From the NCBI GenBank assembly GCA_963681505.1, contig OY811972.1, positions 62,001-126,000 of the forward strand: DNA of 64,000 nucleotides, read 5' to 3'. Origin of the DNA: Eunapius fragilis. Taxonomy: Eukaryota > Porifera > Demospongiae > Spongillida > Spongillidae. Positions 1 through 11,134 of the stretch are shown piece by piece. A model generated the notes under the pieces. The model did not search any database and was not told the DNA's origin. It was given only the letters and a program-made list of their open reading frames with translations. Position numbers and translations under genes: made by a program. Position 1 is the first letter of the stretch. Each line of letters opens with the position of its first letter.

Positions 1-295
1 CTATCTTCCATGTGTGCAGTGGTTTACTCATATTGCATGTCTCATCAACACCTCGATGCTAAGATAGTCAATATTTCCCTTAGAGATGTATGGGTGGTTT
101 CACACAGGAATGTATGGGTGGGAACCTACTTTTGAATCGCTTGGTTAACCCATACCGAAGCAGGTATGCTCGGGGTGGCATTTAAAACAGATAGAGGAAT
201 GGTTACTGCTATCTTCCAAATGTGCAGTGGTTTGCTCATATTGCATGTCTCATCAACACCTCGATGCTAAGATAGACAAAAATTTTCCCATAGAA
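1..295 (+). repeat. Tail of a C-type block
   Basis: This opening segment matches 16341-16635 at a constant offset of 16340. It shows C-block markers: the B variant TTTCACACAGG near 100 and the A variant GATAGACAAAAATTTTCCC near 270, which adds one base so that the monomer from 110 to 296 is 186 bp. It leads directly into a 12-mer unit, as 15641-16635 does. Confidence 0.85.
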
Positions 296-656
296 ATGTA
301 TGGGTGGGAACCTACTTTTGAATCGCTTGGTAAACCCATACCAAAGCTTGTATGCTCGGGGTGGTATTAAAAACAGATAGAGGAGTGGTTACTGCTATCT
401 TCCAAGTGTGCAGTTGTTTGCTCATATTGCATGTCTCATCAACACCTCGATGCTAAGATAGTCAAAAATTTCCCATAGAAATGTATGCGTGGGAACCTAC
501 TTTTGAATCGCTTGGTAAACCCATACCAAAGCTGGTATGCTAGGGGTGGCATTTAAAACAGATAGAGGAGTGGTTACTGCTATCTTTTATGTGTGCAGTG
601 GTTTACAAATATTGCATGTCTCATCAACACCTCGATGCTAAGATAGTCAAAAATTT

Positions 657-674
657 CCCATAGAAATGTATGGG
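657..674 (+). other. Inverted repeat 1, CCCATA-N6-TATGGG (representative)
   Basis: Perfect 6-bp arms at 657-662 and 669-674 flank the 6-nt loop GAAATG. The motif is present in most type A monomers and in the second 24-bp segment of most B monomers. Some copies break it, such as GTATGCG at 481 and TTTCACACAGG near 100. Short dyads are reported in some centromeric satellites, where they may extrude as hairpins. Whether these do so is unknown, and I saw no compensatory base changes that would argue for selection on pairing. Confidence 0.75.
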
Positions 675-711
675 TGGGAACCTACTTTTGAATCGCTTGG
701 TAAACCCATAC
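668..711 (+). other. 8-bp inverted repeat bridging the two dyads (representative)
   Basis: GTATGGGT at 668-675 is the exact reverse complement of ACCCATAC at 704-711, separated by 28 nt. Because these arms overlap one arm of each neighbouring short dyad, the monomer could fold in alternative, mutually exclusive ways. This is read directly from the sequence; any structural role is inference. Confidence 0.7.
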
Positions 712-724
712 CAAAGCAGGTATG
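707..724 (+). other. Inverted repeat 2, CATACC-N6-GGTATG (representative)
   Basis: Arms at 707-712 and 719-724 flank AAAGCA. In type B the loop is GAAGCA and the arms are unchanged. In A2 monomers the substitution GCTGG extends the stem to 7 bp around AAGC, for example 2462-2468 with 2473-2479. A3 monomers (GCACGTATG) keep only 5 bp, and C-block monomers with GCAGAAATG or GCAGCTATG lose most of it. The dyad is therefore common but not invariant. Confidence 0.75.
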
Positions 725-837
725 CTCGGGGTGGCATTATAAGGAGATAGAGGAGTGGTTACCGCTATCTTCCATGTGTGCAGTGGTTTGCTCATATTGC
801 ATGTCTCATCAACACCTCGATGCTAAGATAGTCAATA

Positions 838-885
838 TTTCCCTTAGAGATGTATGGGTGGTTTCCCATAGGAATGTATGGGTGG
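838..885 (+). repeat. 24-bp internal tandem duplication that defines type B (representative)
   Basis: Positions 838-861 and 862-885 are two adjacent 24-bp segments, each starting TTTCCC and ending ATGTATGGGTGG. They differ only in the TTAGAG versus ATAGGA stretch. Type A has a single copy. The duplicated segment contains both arms of the first inverted repeat, so a B monomer carries two versions: CCCTTA/TATGGG with one mismatch and CCCATA/TATGGG perfect. The same arrangement occurs in the B monomers throughout the window. Confidence 0.9.
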
Positions 886-2764
886 GAACCTACTTTTGAA
901 TCGCTTGATTAACCCGTACCGAAGCAGGTATGCTCGGGGTGGCATTTAAAACAGATAGAGGAGTGGTTACTGCTATCTTCCATGTGTGCAGTGGTTTGCT
1001 CATATTGCATGTCTCATCAACACCTCGATGCTAAGATAGTCAAAAATTTCCCATAGAAATGTATGGGTGGGAACCTACTTTTGAATCACTTGGTAAACCC
1101 ATACCAAAGCAGGTATGCTCGGGGTGGCATTAAAAGGAGATAGAGGAGTGGTTACTGCTATCTTTTATGTGTGCAGTGGTTTACTCATATTGCATGTCTG
1201 ATCAACACCTAGATGCTAAGATAGTCAAAAATTTCCCATAGAAATGTATGGGTGGGAACCTACTTTTGAATCGCTTGGTAAACCCATACCAAAGCAGGTA
1301 TGCTCGGGGTGGCATTAAAAGGAGATAGAGGAGTGGTTACCGCTATCTTCCATGTGTGCAGTGGTTTGCTCATATTGCATGTCTCATCAACACCTCGATG
1401 CTAAGATAGTCAATATTTCCCTTAGAGATGTATGGGTGGTTTCCCATAGGAATGTATGGGTGGGAACCTACTTTTGAATCGCTTGTTAACCCATACCGAA
1501 GCAGGTATGCTCGGGGTGGCATTTAAAACAGATAGAGGAGTGGTTACTGCTATCTTCCATGTGTGCAGTGGTTTGCTCATATTGCATGTCTCATCAACAC
1601 CTCGATGCTAAGATAGTCAAAAATTTCCCATAGAAATGTATGGGTGGGAACCTACTTTTGAATCGCTTGGTAAACCCATACCAAAGCAGGTATGCTCGGG
1701 GTGGCATTAAAAGGAGATAGAGGAGTGGTTACTGCTATCTTCCATGTGTGCAGTGGTTTGCTCATATTGCATGTCTCATCAACACCTCGATGCTAAGAGA
1801 GTCAATATTTCCCTTAGAGATGTTGGGTGGTTTCCCATAGGAATGTATGGGTGGGAACCTACTTTTAAATCGCTTGGTTAACCCATACCGAAGCAGGTAT
1901 GCTCGGGGTGGCATTTAAAACAGATAGAGTAATGGTTACTGCTATCTTCCAAGTGTGCAGTGGTTTGCTCATATTGCATGTCTCATCAACACCTCGATGC
2001 TAAGATAGTCAAAAATTTCCCATAGAAATGTATGGGTGGGAACCTACTTTTGAATCGCTTGGTAAACCCATTCCAAAGCAGGTATGCTCGGGGTGGCATT
2101 AAAAGGAGATAGAGGAGTGGTTACTGCTATCTTCCATGTGTGCAGTGGTTTGCTCATATTGTATGTCTCATCAACACCTCGATGCTAAGATAGTCAATAT
2201 TTCCCTTAGAGATGTATGGGTGGTTTCCCATAGGAATGTATGGGTGGGAACCTACTTTTGAATCGCTTGGTTAACCCATACCGAAGCAGGTATGCTCGGG
2301 GTGGCATTTAAAACAGATAGAGGAATGGTTACTGCTATCTTCCAAGTGTGCAGTGGTCTGCTCATATTGCATGTCTCATCAACACCTCGATGCTAAGATA
2401 GTCAAAAATTTCCCATAGACATGTATGGGTGGGAACCTACTTTTGAATCGCTTGGTAAACCCATACCAAAGCTGGTATGCTAGGGGTGGCATTTAAAACA
2501 GATAGAGGAGTGGTTACTGCTATCTTTTATGTGTGCAGTGGTTTACTCATATTGCATGTCTCATCAACACCTCGATTCTAAGATAGTTAAAAATTTCCCA
2601 TAGAAATGTATGGGTGGGAACCTACTTTTGAATCGCTTGGTAAACCCATACCAAAGCACGTATGCTCGGGGTGGTATTTAAAACAGATAGAGGAGTGGTT
2701 ACTGCTATCTTCCAAGTGTGCAGTAGTTTGCTCATATTGCATGTCTCATCAACACCTCGATGCT

Positions 2765-2949
2765 AAGATAGTCAAAAATTTCCCATAGAAATGTATGGGT
2801 GGGAACCTACTTTTGAATCGCTTGGTAAACCCATACCAAAGCTGGTATACTAGGGGTGGCATTTAAAACAGATAGAGGAGTGGTTACTGCTATCTTTTAT
2901 GTGTGCAGTGGTTTACTCATATTGCATGTCTCATCAACACCTCGATGCT
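2765..2949 (+). repeat. Reference type A monomer, 185 bp
   Basis: This copy is phased from AAGATAGTC to the next such motif. Its diagnostic bases are five A before TTTCCCATAGAA, then GGTAAACCC and CCATACCAAAGC. Subtypes differ mainly in the middle: GCAGGTATGCTCGG with ATTAAAAGGAG (A1), GCTGGTATGCTAGG with TCTTTTATG and TTTACTC (A2), and GCACGTATGCTCGG with GGTATT and CAGTAGTTTG (A3). Each subtype sits at fixed places in the 12-mer, and this is what makes higher-order units recognisable. This copy is an A2 with the private change GGTATACTAGG. Confidence 0.93.
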
Positions 2950-3134
2950 AAGATTGTCAAAAATTTCCCATAGAAATGTATGGGTGGGAACCTACTTTTG
3001 AATCGCTTGGTAAACCCATACCAAAGCAGGTATGCTCGGGGTGGCATTAAAAGGAGATAGAGGAGTGGTTACCGCTATCTTCCATGTGTGCAGTGGTTTG
3101 CTCATATTGCATGTCTCATCAACACCTCGATGCT

Positions 3135-3342
3135 AAGATAGTCAATATTTCCCTTAGAGATGTATGGGTGGTTTCCCATAGGAATGTATGGGTGGGAACC
3201 TACTTTTGAATCGCTTGGTTAACCCATACCGAAGCAGGTATGCTCGGGGTGGCATTTAAAACAGATAGAGGAGTGGTTACTGCTATCTTCCATGTGTGCA
3301 GTGGTTTGCTCATATTGCATGTCTCATCAACACCTCGATGCT
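3135..3342 (+). repeat. Reference type B monomer, 208 bp
   Basis: Phased like type A, this family starts AAGATAGTCAATATTTCCC and has two successive copies of a 24-bp segment where type A has one. It is nearly always followed in the same monomer by GGTTAACCC and CCATACCGAAGC in place of the A bases, so the length and sequence markers are linked. The 23-bp length excess is 24 bp gained and one A lost upstream. A sub-variant (B') lacks one more base, reading GATGTTGGG for GATGTATGGG, for example near 1822 and 4132, and marks one fixed position of the 12-mer. Confidence 0.93.
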
Positions 3343-4916
3343 AAGATAGTCAAAAATTTCCCATAGAAATGTATGGGTGGGAACCTACTTTTGAATCGCT
3401 TGGTAAACCCATACCAAAGCAGGTATGCTCGGGGTGGCATTAAAAGGAGATAGAGGAGTGGTTACTGCTATCTTTTATGTGTGCAGTGGTTTACTCATAT
3501 TGCATGTCTCATCAACACCTCGATGCTAAGATAGTCAAAAATTTCCCATAGAAATGTATGGGTGGGAACCTACTTTTGAATCGCTTGGTAAACCCATACC
3601 AAAGCAGGTATGCTCGGGGTGGCATTAAAAGGAGATAGAGGAGTGGTTACCGCTATCTTCCATGTGTGCAGTGGTTTGCTCATATTGCATGTCTCATCAA
3701 CACCTCGATGCTAAGATAGTCAATATTTCCCTTAGAGATGTATGGGTGGTTTCCCATAGGAATGTATGGGTGGGAACCTACTTTTGAATCGCTTGGTTAA
3801 CCCATACCGAAGCAGGTATGCTCGGGGTGGCATTTAAAACAGATAGAGGAGTGGTTACTGCTATCTTCCATGTGTGCAGTGGTTTGCTCATATTGCATGT
3901 CTCATCAACACCTCGATGCTAAGATAGTCAAAAATTTCCCATAGAAATGTATGGGTGGGAACCTACTTTTGAATCGCTTGGTAAACCCATACCAAAGCAG
4001 GTATGCTCGGGGTGGCATTAAAAGGAGATAGAGGAGTGGTTACTGCTATCTTCCATGTGTGCAGTGGTTTGCTCATATTGCATGTCTCATCAACACCTCG
4101 ATGCTAAGAGAGTCAATATTTCCCTTAGAGATGTTGGGTGGTTTCCCATAGGAATGTATGGGTGGGAACCTACTTTTAAATCGCTTGGTTAACCCATACC
4201 GAAGCAGGTATGCTCGGGGTGGCATTTAAAACAGATAGAGTAATGGTTACTGCTATCTTCCAAGTGTGCAGTGGTTTGCTCATATTGCATGTCTCATCAA
4301 CACCTCGATGCTAAGATAGTCAAAAATTTCCCATAGAAATGTATGGGTGGGAACCTACTTTTGAATCGCTTGGTAAACCCATTCCAAAGCAGGTATGCTC
4401 GGGGTGGCATTAAAAGGAGATAGAGGAGTGGTTACTGCTATCTTCCATGTGTGCAGTGGTTTGCTCATATTGTATGTCTCATCAACACCTCGATGCTAAG
4501 ATAGTCAATATTTCCCTTAGAGATGTATGGGTGGTTTCCCATAGGAATGTATGGGTGGGAACCTACTTTTGAATCGCTTGGTTAACCCATACCGAAGCAG
4601 GTATGCTCGGGGTGGCATTTAAAACAGATAGAGGAATGGTTACTGCTATCTTCCAAGTGTGCAGTGGTCTGCTCATATTGCATGTCTCATCAACACCTCG
4701 ATGCTAAGATAGTCAAAAATTTCCCATAGACATGTATGGGTGGGAACCTACTTTTGAATCGCTTGGTAAACCCATACCAAAGCTGGTATGCTAGGGGTGG
4801 CATTTAAAACAGATAGAGGAGTGGTTACTGCTATCTTTTATGTGTGCAGTGGTTTACTCATATTGCATGTCTCATCAACACCTCGATTCTAAGATAGTTA
4901 AAAATTTCCCATAGAA

Positions 4917-7227
4917 ATGTATGGGTGGGAACCTACTTTTGAATCGCTTGGTAAACCCATACCAAAGCACGTATGCTCGGGGTGGTATTTAAAACAGATA
5001 GAGGAGTGGTTACTGCTATCTTCCAAGTGTGCAGTAGTTTGCTCATATTGCATGTCTCATCAACACCTCGATGCTAAGATAGTCAAAAATTTCCCATAGA
5101 AATGTATGGGTGGGAACCTACTTTTGAATCGCTTGGTAAACCCATACCAAAGCTGGTATACTAGGGGTGGCATTTAAAACAGATAGAGGAGTGGTTACTG
5201 CTATCTTTTATGTGTGCAGTGGTTTACTCATATTGCATGTCTCATCAACACCTCGATGCTAAGATTGTCAAAAATTTCCCATAGAAATGTATGGGTGGGA
5301 ACCTACTTTTGAATCGCTTGGTAAACCCATACCAAAGCAGGTATGCTCGGGGTGGCATTAAAAGGAGATAGAGGAGTGGTTACCGCTATCTTCCATGTGT
5401 GCAGTGGTTTGCTCATATTGCATGTCTCATCAACACCTCGATGCTAAGATAGTCAATATTTCCCTTAGAGATGTATGGGTGGTTTCCCATAGGAATGTAT
5501 GGGTGGGAACCTACTTTTGAATCGCTTGGTTAACCCATACCGAAGCAGGTATGCTCGGGGTGGCATTTAAAACAGATAGAGGAGTGGTTACTGCTATCTT
5601 CCATGTGTGCAGTGGTTTGCTCATATTGCATGTCTCATCAACACCTCGATGCTAAGATAGTCAAAAATTTCCCATAGAAATGTATGGGTGGGAACCTACT
5701 TTTGAATCGCTTGGTAAACCCATACCAAAGCAGGTATGCTCGGGGTGGCATTAAAAGGAGATAGAGGAGTGGTTACTGCTATCTTTTATGTGTGCAGTGG
5801 TTTACTCATATTGCATGTCTCATCAACACCTCGATGCTAAGATAGTCAAAAATTTCCCATAGAAATGTATGGGTGGGAACCTACTTTTGAATCGCTTGGT
5901 AAACCCATACCAAAGCAGGTATGCTCGGGGTGGCATTAAAAGGAGATAGAGGAGTGGTTACCGCTATCTTCCATGTGTGCAGTGGTTTGCTCATATTGCA
6001 TGTCTCATCAACACCTCGATGCTAAGATAGTCAATATTTCCCTTAGAGATGTATGGGTGGTTTCCCATAGGAATGTATGGGTGGGAACCTACTTTTGAAT
6101 CGCTTGGTTAACCCATACCGAAGCAGGTATGCTCGGGGTGGCATTTAAAACAGATAGAGGAGTGGTTACTGCTATCTTCCATGTGTGCAGTGGTTTGCTC
6201 ATATTGCATGTCTCATCAACACCTCGATGCTAAGATAGTCAAAAATTTCCCATAGAAATGTATGGGTGGGAACCTACTTTTGAATCGCTTGGTAAACCCA
6301 TACCAAAGCAGGTATGCTCAGGGTGGCATTAAAAGGAGATAGAGGAGTAGTTACTGCTATCTTCCATGTGTGCAGTGGTTTGCTCATATTGCATGTCTCA
6401 TCAACACCTCGATGCTAAGAGAGTCAATATTTCCCTTAGAGATGTTGGGTGGTTTCCCATAGGAATGTATGGGTGGGAACCTACTTTTAAATCGCTTGGT
6501 TAACCCATACCGAAGCAGGTATGCTCGGGGTGGCATTTAAAACAGATAGAGGAATCGTTACTGCTATCTTCCAAGTGTGCAGTGGTTTGCTCATTTTGCA
6601 TGTCTCATCAACACCTCGATGCTAAGATAGTCAAAAATTTCCCATAGAAATGTATGGGTGGGAACCTACTTTTGAATCGCTTGGTAAACCCATTCCAAAG
6701 CAGGTATGCTCGGGGTGGCATTAAAAGGAGATAGAGGAGTGGTTACTGCTATCTTCCATGTGTGCAGTGGTTTGCTCATATTGCATGTCTCATCAACACC
6801 TCGATGCAAAGATAGTCAATATTTCCCTTAGAGATGTATGGGTGGTTTCCCATAGGAATGTATGGGTGGGAACCTACTTTTGAATCGCTTGGTTAACCCA
6901 TACCGAAGCAGGTATGCTCGGGGTGGCATTTAAAACAGATAGAGGAATGGTTACTGCTATCTTCCAAGTGTGCAGTGGTTTGCTCATATTGCATGTCTCA
7001 TCAACACCTCGATGCTAAGATAGTCAAAAATTTCCCATAGACATGTATGGGTGGGAACCTACTTTTGAATCGCTTGGTAAACCCATTCCAAAGCTGGTAT
7101 GCTAGGGGTGGCATTTAAAACAGATAGAGGAGTGGTTACTGCTATCTTCCATGTGTGCAGTGGGTTACTCATATTGCATGTCACATCAACACCTCGATGC
7201 TAAGATAGTCAAAAATTTCCCATAGAA
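4917..7227 (+). repeat. 12-mer higher-order repeat unit, 2311 bp, changing toward its 3' end
   Basis: The first half is almost identical to 2606-4916. From about 6320 it departs, with GCTCAGGG, GAATCGTTAC, GCTCATTTTGC, GATGCAAAG and a last monomer with GTGGGTTACTC and GTCACATC. The 28770-31080 unit, at offset 23853, shares these differences. The closest relative of this 3' part is therefore 23.9 kb away and not the adjacent unit, the pattern expected from block exchange. Confidence 0.9.
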
Positions 7228-7620
7228 ATGTATGGGTGGGAACCTACTTTTGAATCGCTTGGTAAACCCATACCAAAGCACGTATGCTCGGGGTGGCATT
7301 TAAAACAGATAGAGGAGTGGTTACTGCTATCTTCCATGTGTGCAGTGGTTTGCTCATATTGCATGTCTCATCAACACCTCGATGCTAAGATAGTCAATAT
7401 TTCCCTTAGAGATGTATGGGTGGTTTCCCATAGGATTGTATGGATGGGAACCTACTTTTGAATCGCTTGGTTAACCCATACCGAAGCAGGTATGCTCGGG
7501 GTGGCATTTAAAACAGATAGAGGAATGGTTACTGCTATCTTCCAAGTGTGCAGTGGTTTGCTCATATTGCATGTCTCATCAATACCTCGATGCTAAGATA
7601 GTCAAAAATTTCCCATAGAA
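7228..7620 (+). repeat. A+B dimer joining the 12-mer to the tetramer array, 393 bp
   Basis: A type A monomer with GCACGTATG and CATTTAAAACAG is followed by a B whose second segment reads ATTGTATGGATGGG. That mark is characteristic of the tetramer region and is absent from the 12-mers upstream. A near-identical dimer recurs at 8407-8799. Confidence 0.8.
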
Positions 7621-8406
7621 ATGTATGGGTGGGAACCTACTTTTGAATCGCTTGGTAAACCCATACCACAGCTCGTATGCTCGGGGTGGCATTTAAAACA
7701 GATAGAGGAGTGGTTACTGCTATCTTCCATGTGTGCAGTGGGTTACTCATATTGCATGTCACATCAACACCTCGATGCTAAGATAGTCAAAAATTTCCCA
7801 TAGAAATGTATGGGTGGGAACCTACTTTTGAATCGCTTGGAAAACCCATACCAAAGCACGTATGCTCGGGGTGGCATTTAAAACAGATAGAGGAGTGGTT
7901 ACTGCTATCTTCCATGTGTACAGTGGTTTGCTCATATTGCATGTCTCATCAACACCTCGATGCTAAGATAGTCAATATTTCCCTTAGAGATGTATGGGTG
8001 GTTTCCCATAGGAATGTATGGGTGGGAACCTACTTTTGAATCGCTTGGTTAACCCATACCGAAGCAGGTATGCTCTGGGTGGCATTTAAAACAGATAGAG
8101 GAATGATGACTGCTATCTTCCAAGTGTGCAGTGGTTTGCTCATAATGCATGTCTCATCAACACCTCGATGCTAAGATAGTCAATATTTCCCTTAGAGATG
8201 TATGGGTGGTTTCCCATAGGATTGTATGGATGGGAACCTACTTTTGAATCGCTTGGTTAACCCATACCGAAGCAGGTATGCTCGGGGTGGCATTTAAAAC
8301 AGATAGAGGAATGGTTACTGCTATCTTCCAAGTGTGCAGTGGTTTGCTCATATTGCATGTCTCATCAATACCTCGATGCTAAGATAGTCAAAAATTTCCC
8401 ATAGAA
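7621..8406 (+). repeat. A-A-B-B tetramer, 786 bp, divergent first copy
   Basis: Monomer starts are 7621, 7806, 8014 and 8222. Two consecutive long intervals give 185+185+208+208. The first A carries CCACAGCTCG and the second has GGGTTACTC marks of the preceding 12-mer end, so this copy is transitional. B monomers with GCTCTGGG and ATGATGACTGC begin here. Confidence 0.83.
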
Positions 8407-8799
8407 ATGTATGGGTGGGAACCTACTTTTGAATCGCTTGGTAAACCCATACCAAAGCACGTATGCTCGGGGTGGCATTTAAAACAGATAGAGGAGTGGT
8501 TACTGCTATCTTCCATGTGTGCAGTGGTTTGCTCATATTGCATGTCTCATCAACACCTCGATGCTAAGATAGTCAATATTTCCCTTAGAGATGTATGGGT
8601 GGTTTCCCATAGGATTGTATGGATGGGAACCTACATTTGAATCGCTTGGTTAACCCATACCGAAGCAGGTATGCTCGGGGTGGCATTTAAAACAGATAGA
8701 GGAATGGTTACTGCTATCTTCCAAGTGTGCAGTGGTTTGCTCATATTGCATGTCTCATCAATACCTCGATGCTAAGATAGTCAAAAATTTCCCATAGAA
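8407..8799 (+). repeat. 393-bp A+B dimer inserted between tetramers
   Basis: Starts are 8407 and 8615. The dimer repeats the structure of 7228-7620, including ATTGTATGGATGGG, with the private change CCTACATTTGA near 8633. It interrupts the 786-bp register by exactly one A and one B, so whole monomers were gained. Confidence 0.82.
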
Positions 8800-11134
8800 A
8801 TGTATGGGTGGGAACCTACTTTTGAATCGCTTGGTAAACCCATACCAAAGCTCGTATGCTCGGGGTGGCATTTAAAACAGATAGAGGAATGGTTACTGCT
8901 ATCTTCCATGTGTGCAGTGGTTTGCTCATATTGCATGTCTTATCAACACCTCGATGCTAAGATAGTCAAAAATTTCCCATAGAAATGTATGCGTGGGAAC
9001 CTACTTTTGAATCGCTTGGTAAACCCATACCAAAGCTGGTATGCTAGGGGTGGCATTTAAAACAGATAGAGGAGTGGTTACTGCTATCTTTTATGTGTGC
9101 AGTGGTTTACTCATATTGCATGTCTCATCAACACCTCGATGCTAAGATAGTCAATATTTCCCTTAGAGATGTATGGGTGGTTTCCCATAGGAATGTATGG
9201 GTGGGAACCTACTTTTGAATCGCTTGGTTAACCCATACCGAAGCAGGTATGCTCTGGGTGGCATTTAAAACAGATAGAGGAATGATGACTGCTATCTTCC
9301 AAGTGTGCAGTGGTTTGCTCATAATGCATGTCTCATCAACACCTCGATGCTAAGATAGTCAATATTTCCCTTAGAGATGTATGGGTGGTTTCCCATAGGA
9401 TTGTATGGATGGGAACCTACTTTTGAATCGCTTGGTTAACCCATACCGAAGCAGGTATGCTCGGGGTGGCATTTAAAACAGATAGAGGAATGGTTACTGC
9501 TATCTTCCAAGTGTGCAGTGGTTTGCTCATATTGCATGTCTCATCAATACCTCGATGCTAAGATAGTCAAAAATTTCCCATAGAAATGTATGGGTGGGAA
9601 CCTACTTTTGAATCGCTTGGTAAACCCATACCAAAGCTCGTATGCTCGGGGTGGCATTTAAAACAGATAGAGGAATGGTTACTGCTATCTTCCATGTGTG
9701 CAGTGGTTTGCTCATATTGCATGTCTTATCAACACCTCGATGCTAAGATAGTCAAAAATTTCCCATAGAAATGTATGCGTGGGAACCTACTTTTGAATCG
9801 CTTGGTAAACCCATACCAAAGCTGGTATGCTAGGGGTGGCATTTAAAACAGATAGAGGAGTGGTTACTGCTATCTGTTATGTGTGCAGTGGTTTACTCAT
9901 ATTGCATGTCTCATCAACACCTCGATGCTAAGATAGTCAATATTTCCCTTAGAGATGTATGGGTGGTTTCCCATAGGAATGTATGGGTGGGAACCTACTT
10001 TTGAATCGCTTGGTTAACCCATACCGAAGCAGGTATGCTCTGGGTGGCATTTAAAACAGATAGAGGAATGATGACTGCTATCTTCCAAGTGTGCAGTGGT
10101 TTGCTCATAATGCATGTCTCATCAACACCTCGATGCTAAGATAGTCAATATTTCCCTTAGAGATGTATGGGTGGTTTCCCATAGGATTGTATGGATGGGA
10201 ACCTACTTTTGAATCGCTTGGTTAACCCATACCGAAGCAGGTATGCTCGGGGTGGCATTTAAAACAGATAGAGGAATGGTTACTGCTATCTTCCAAGTGT
10301 GCAGTGGTTTGCTCATATTGCATGTCTCATCAATACCTCGATGCTAAGATAGTCAAAAATTTCCCATAGAAATGTATGGGTGGGAACCTACTTTTGAATC
10401 GCTTGGTAAACCCATACCAAAGCTCGTATGCTCGGGGTGGCATTTAAAACAGATAGAGGAATGGTTACTGCTATCTTCCATGTGTGCAGTGGTGTGCTCA
10501 TATTGCATGTCTTATCAACACCTCGATGCTAAGATAGTCAAAAATTTCCCATAGAAATGTATGCGTGGGAACCTACTTTTGAATCGCTTGGTAAACCCAT
10601 ACCAAAGCTGGTATGCTAGGGGTGGCATTTAAAACAGATAGAGGAGTGGTTACTGCTATCTGTTATGTGTGCAGTGGTTTACTCATATTGCATGTCTCAT
10701 CAACACCTCGATGCTAAGATAGTCAATATTTCCCTTAGAGATGTATGGGTGGTTTCCCATAGGAATGTATGGGTGGGAACCTACTTTTGAATCGCTTGGT
10801 TAACCCATACCGAAGCAGGTATGCTCTGGGTGGCATTTAAAACAGATAGAGGAATGATGACTGCTATCTTCCAAGTGTGCAGTGGTTTGCTCATAATGCA
10901 TGTCTCATCAACACCTCGATGCTAAGATAGTCAAAAATTTACGGTAGAAATGTATGGGTGGGAACCTACTTTTGAATCGCTTGGTAAACCCATACCAAAG
11001 CTGGTATGCTAGGGGTGGCATTTAAAACAGATAGAGGAGTGCTTACTGCTATCTTCTATGTGTGCAGTGGTTTACTCATATTGCATGTCTCATCAACATC
11101 TCGATGCTAAGATAGTCAAAAATTTCCCATAGAA
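8800..11134 (+). repeat. Three A-A-B-B tetramers (786, 786, 763 bp)
   Basis: Units start at 8800, 9586 and 10372. Each has GCTCGTATG plus GTCTTATC, then GTATGCGTGGG plus GCTGGTATGCTAGG, then the GCTCTGGG B, then the ATTGTATGGATGGG B. In the last unit the final B is replaced by an A reading TTACGGTAGAAATG at 10940-10953, shortening it to 763 bp. Units two and three share TATCTGTTATG (9875, 10661) where the first has TATCTTTTATG. The block matches 31867-33415, which has one tetramer fewer. Confidence 0.9.

Larger units (their letters stand above)
296..2605 (+). repeat. 12-mer higher-order repeat unit, 2310 bp
   Basis: Monomer starts are 296, 481, 666, 874, 1059, 1244, 1452, 1636, 1843, 2028, 2236 and 2421. 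Four intervals are long, one of them (1636-1842) the 207-bp B' form. A single-base loss at GCTTGTTAAC (near 1485) makes the unit 2310 bp, not 2311. It aligns with 2606-4916 in order and subtype but is visibly more diverged, and matches 16636-18945 better, at offset 16340. Private marks include CATTATAAGG at 736 and ACCCGTACCG at 912. Confidence 0.88.
2606..4916 (+). repeat. 12-mer higher-order repeat unit, 2311 bp
   Basis: Twelve monomers start at 2606, 2791, 2976, 3184, 3369, 3554, 3762, 3947, 4154, 4339, 4547 and 4732. The length is 12 x 185 plus 4 x 23 minus 1 for B'. Subtype order is A3, A2, A1, B, A, A1, B, A1, B', A, B, A2. The next unit begins exactly 2311 bp later with the same marks, for example GATTCTAAGATAGTTAAA just before 2606 and 4917 and GGTATACTAGG in both. 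I treat this as the type unit. Confidence 0.93.

Noticed and set aside
666-735. G-quadruplex from GGGTGGG and CGGGG
   Set aside because: Only two or three G-runs per monomer with loops of about 50 nt; this does not meet the usual four-run short-loop pattern.
7228-7461. Short open frames of 60-77 codons starting ATGTATGGGTGGG, repeated dozens of times
   Set aside because: They sit in a non-coding tandem repeat whose periods (185 and 208) are not multiples of three, and they open or close according to single subtype bases (ATTTAAAACAG open, ATTAAAAGG a stop). There is no sign of codon constraint, start context or domain.
7228-7620. 393-bp A+B dimer as a coding unit because 393 is divisible by three
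   Set aside because: In-frame stops (TTTTGA, CATAGAA) occur in each dimer, and the dimer is not the general period.
8138-8150. ATGCAT palindrome in CATAATGCATG
   Set aside because: A single-base variant of CATATTGCATG limited to the tetramer B monomers; no evidence of a site with function.
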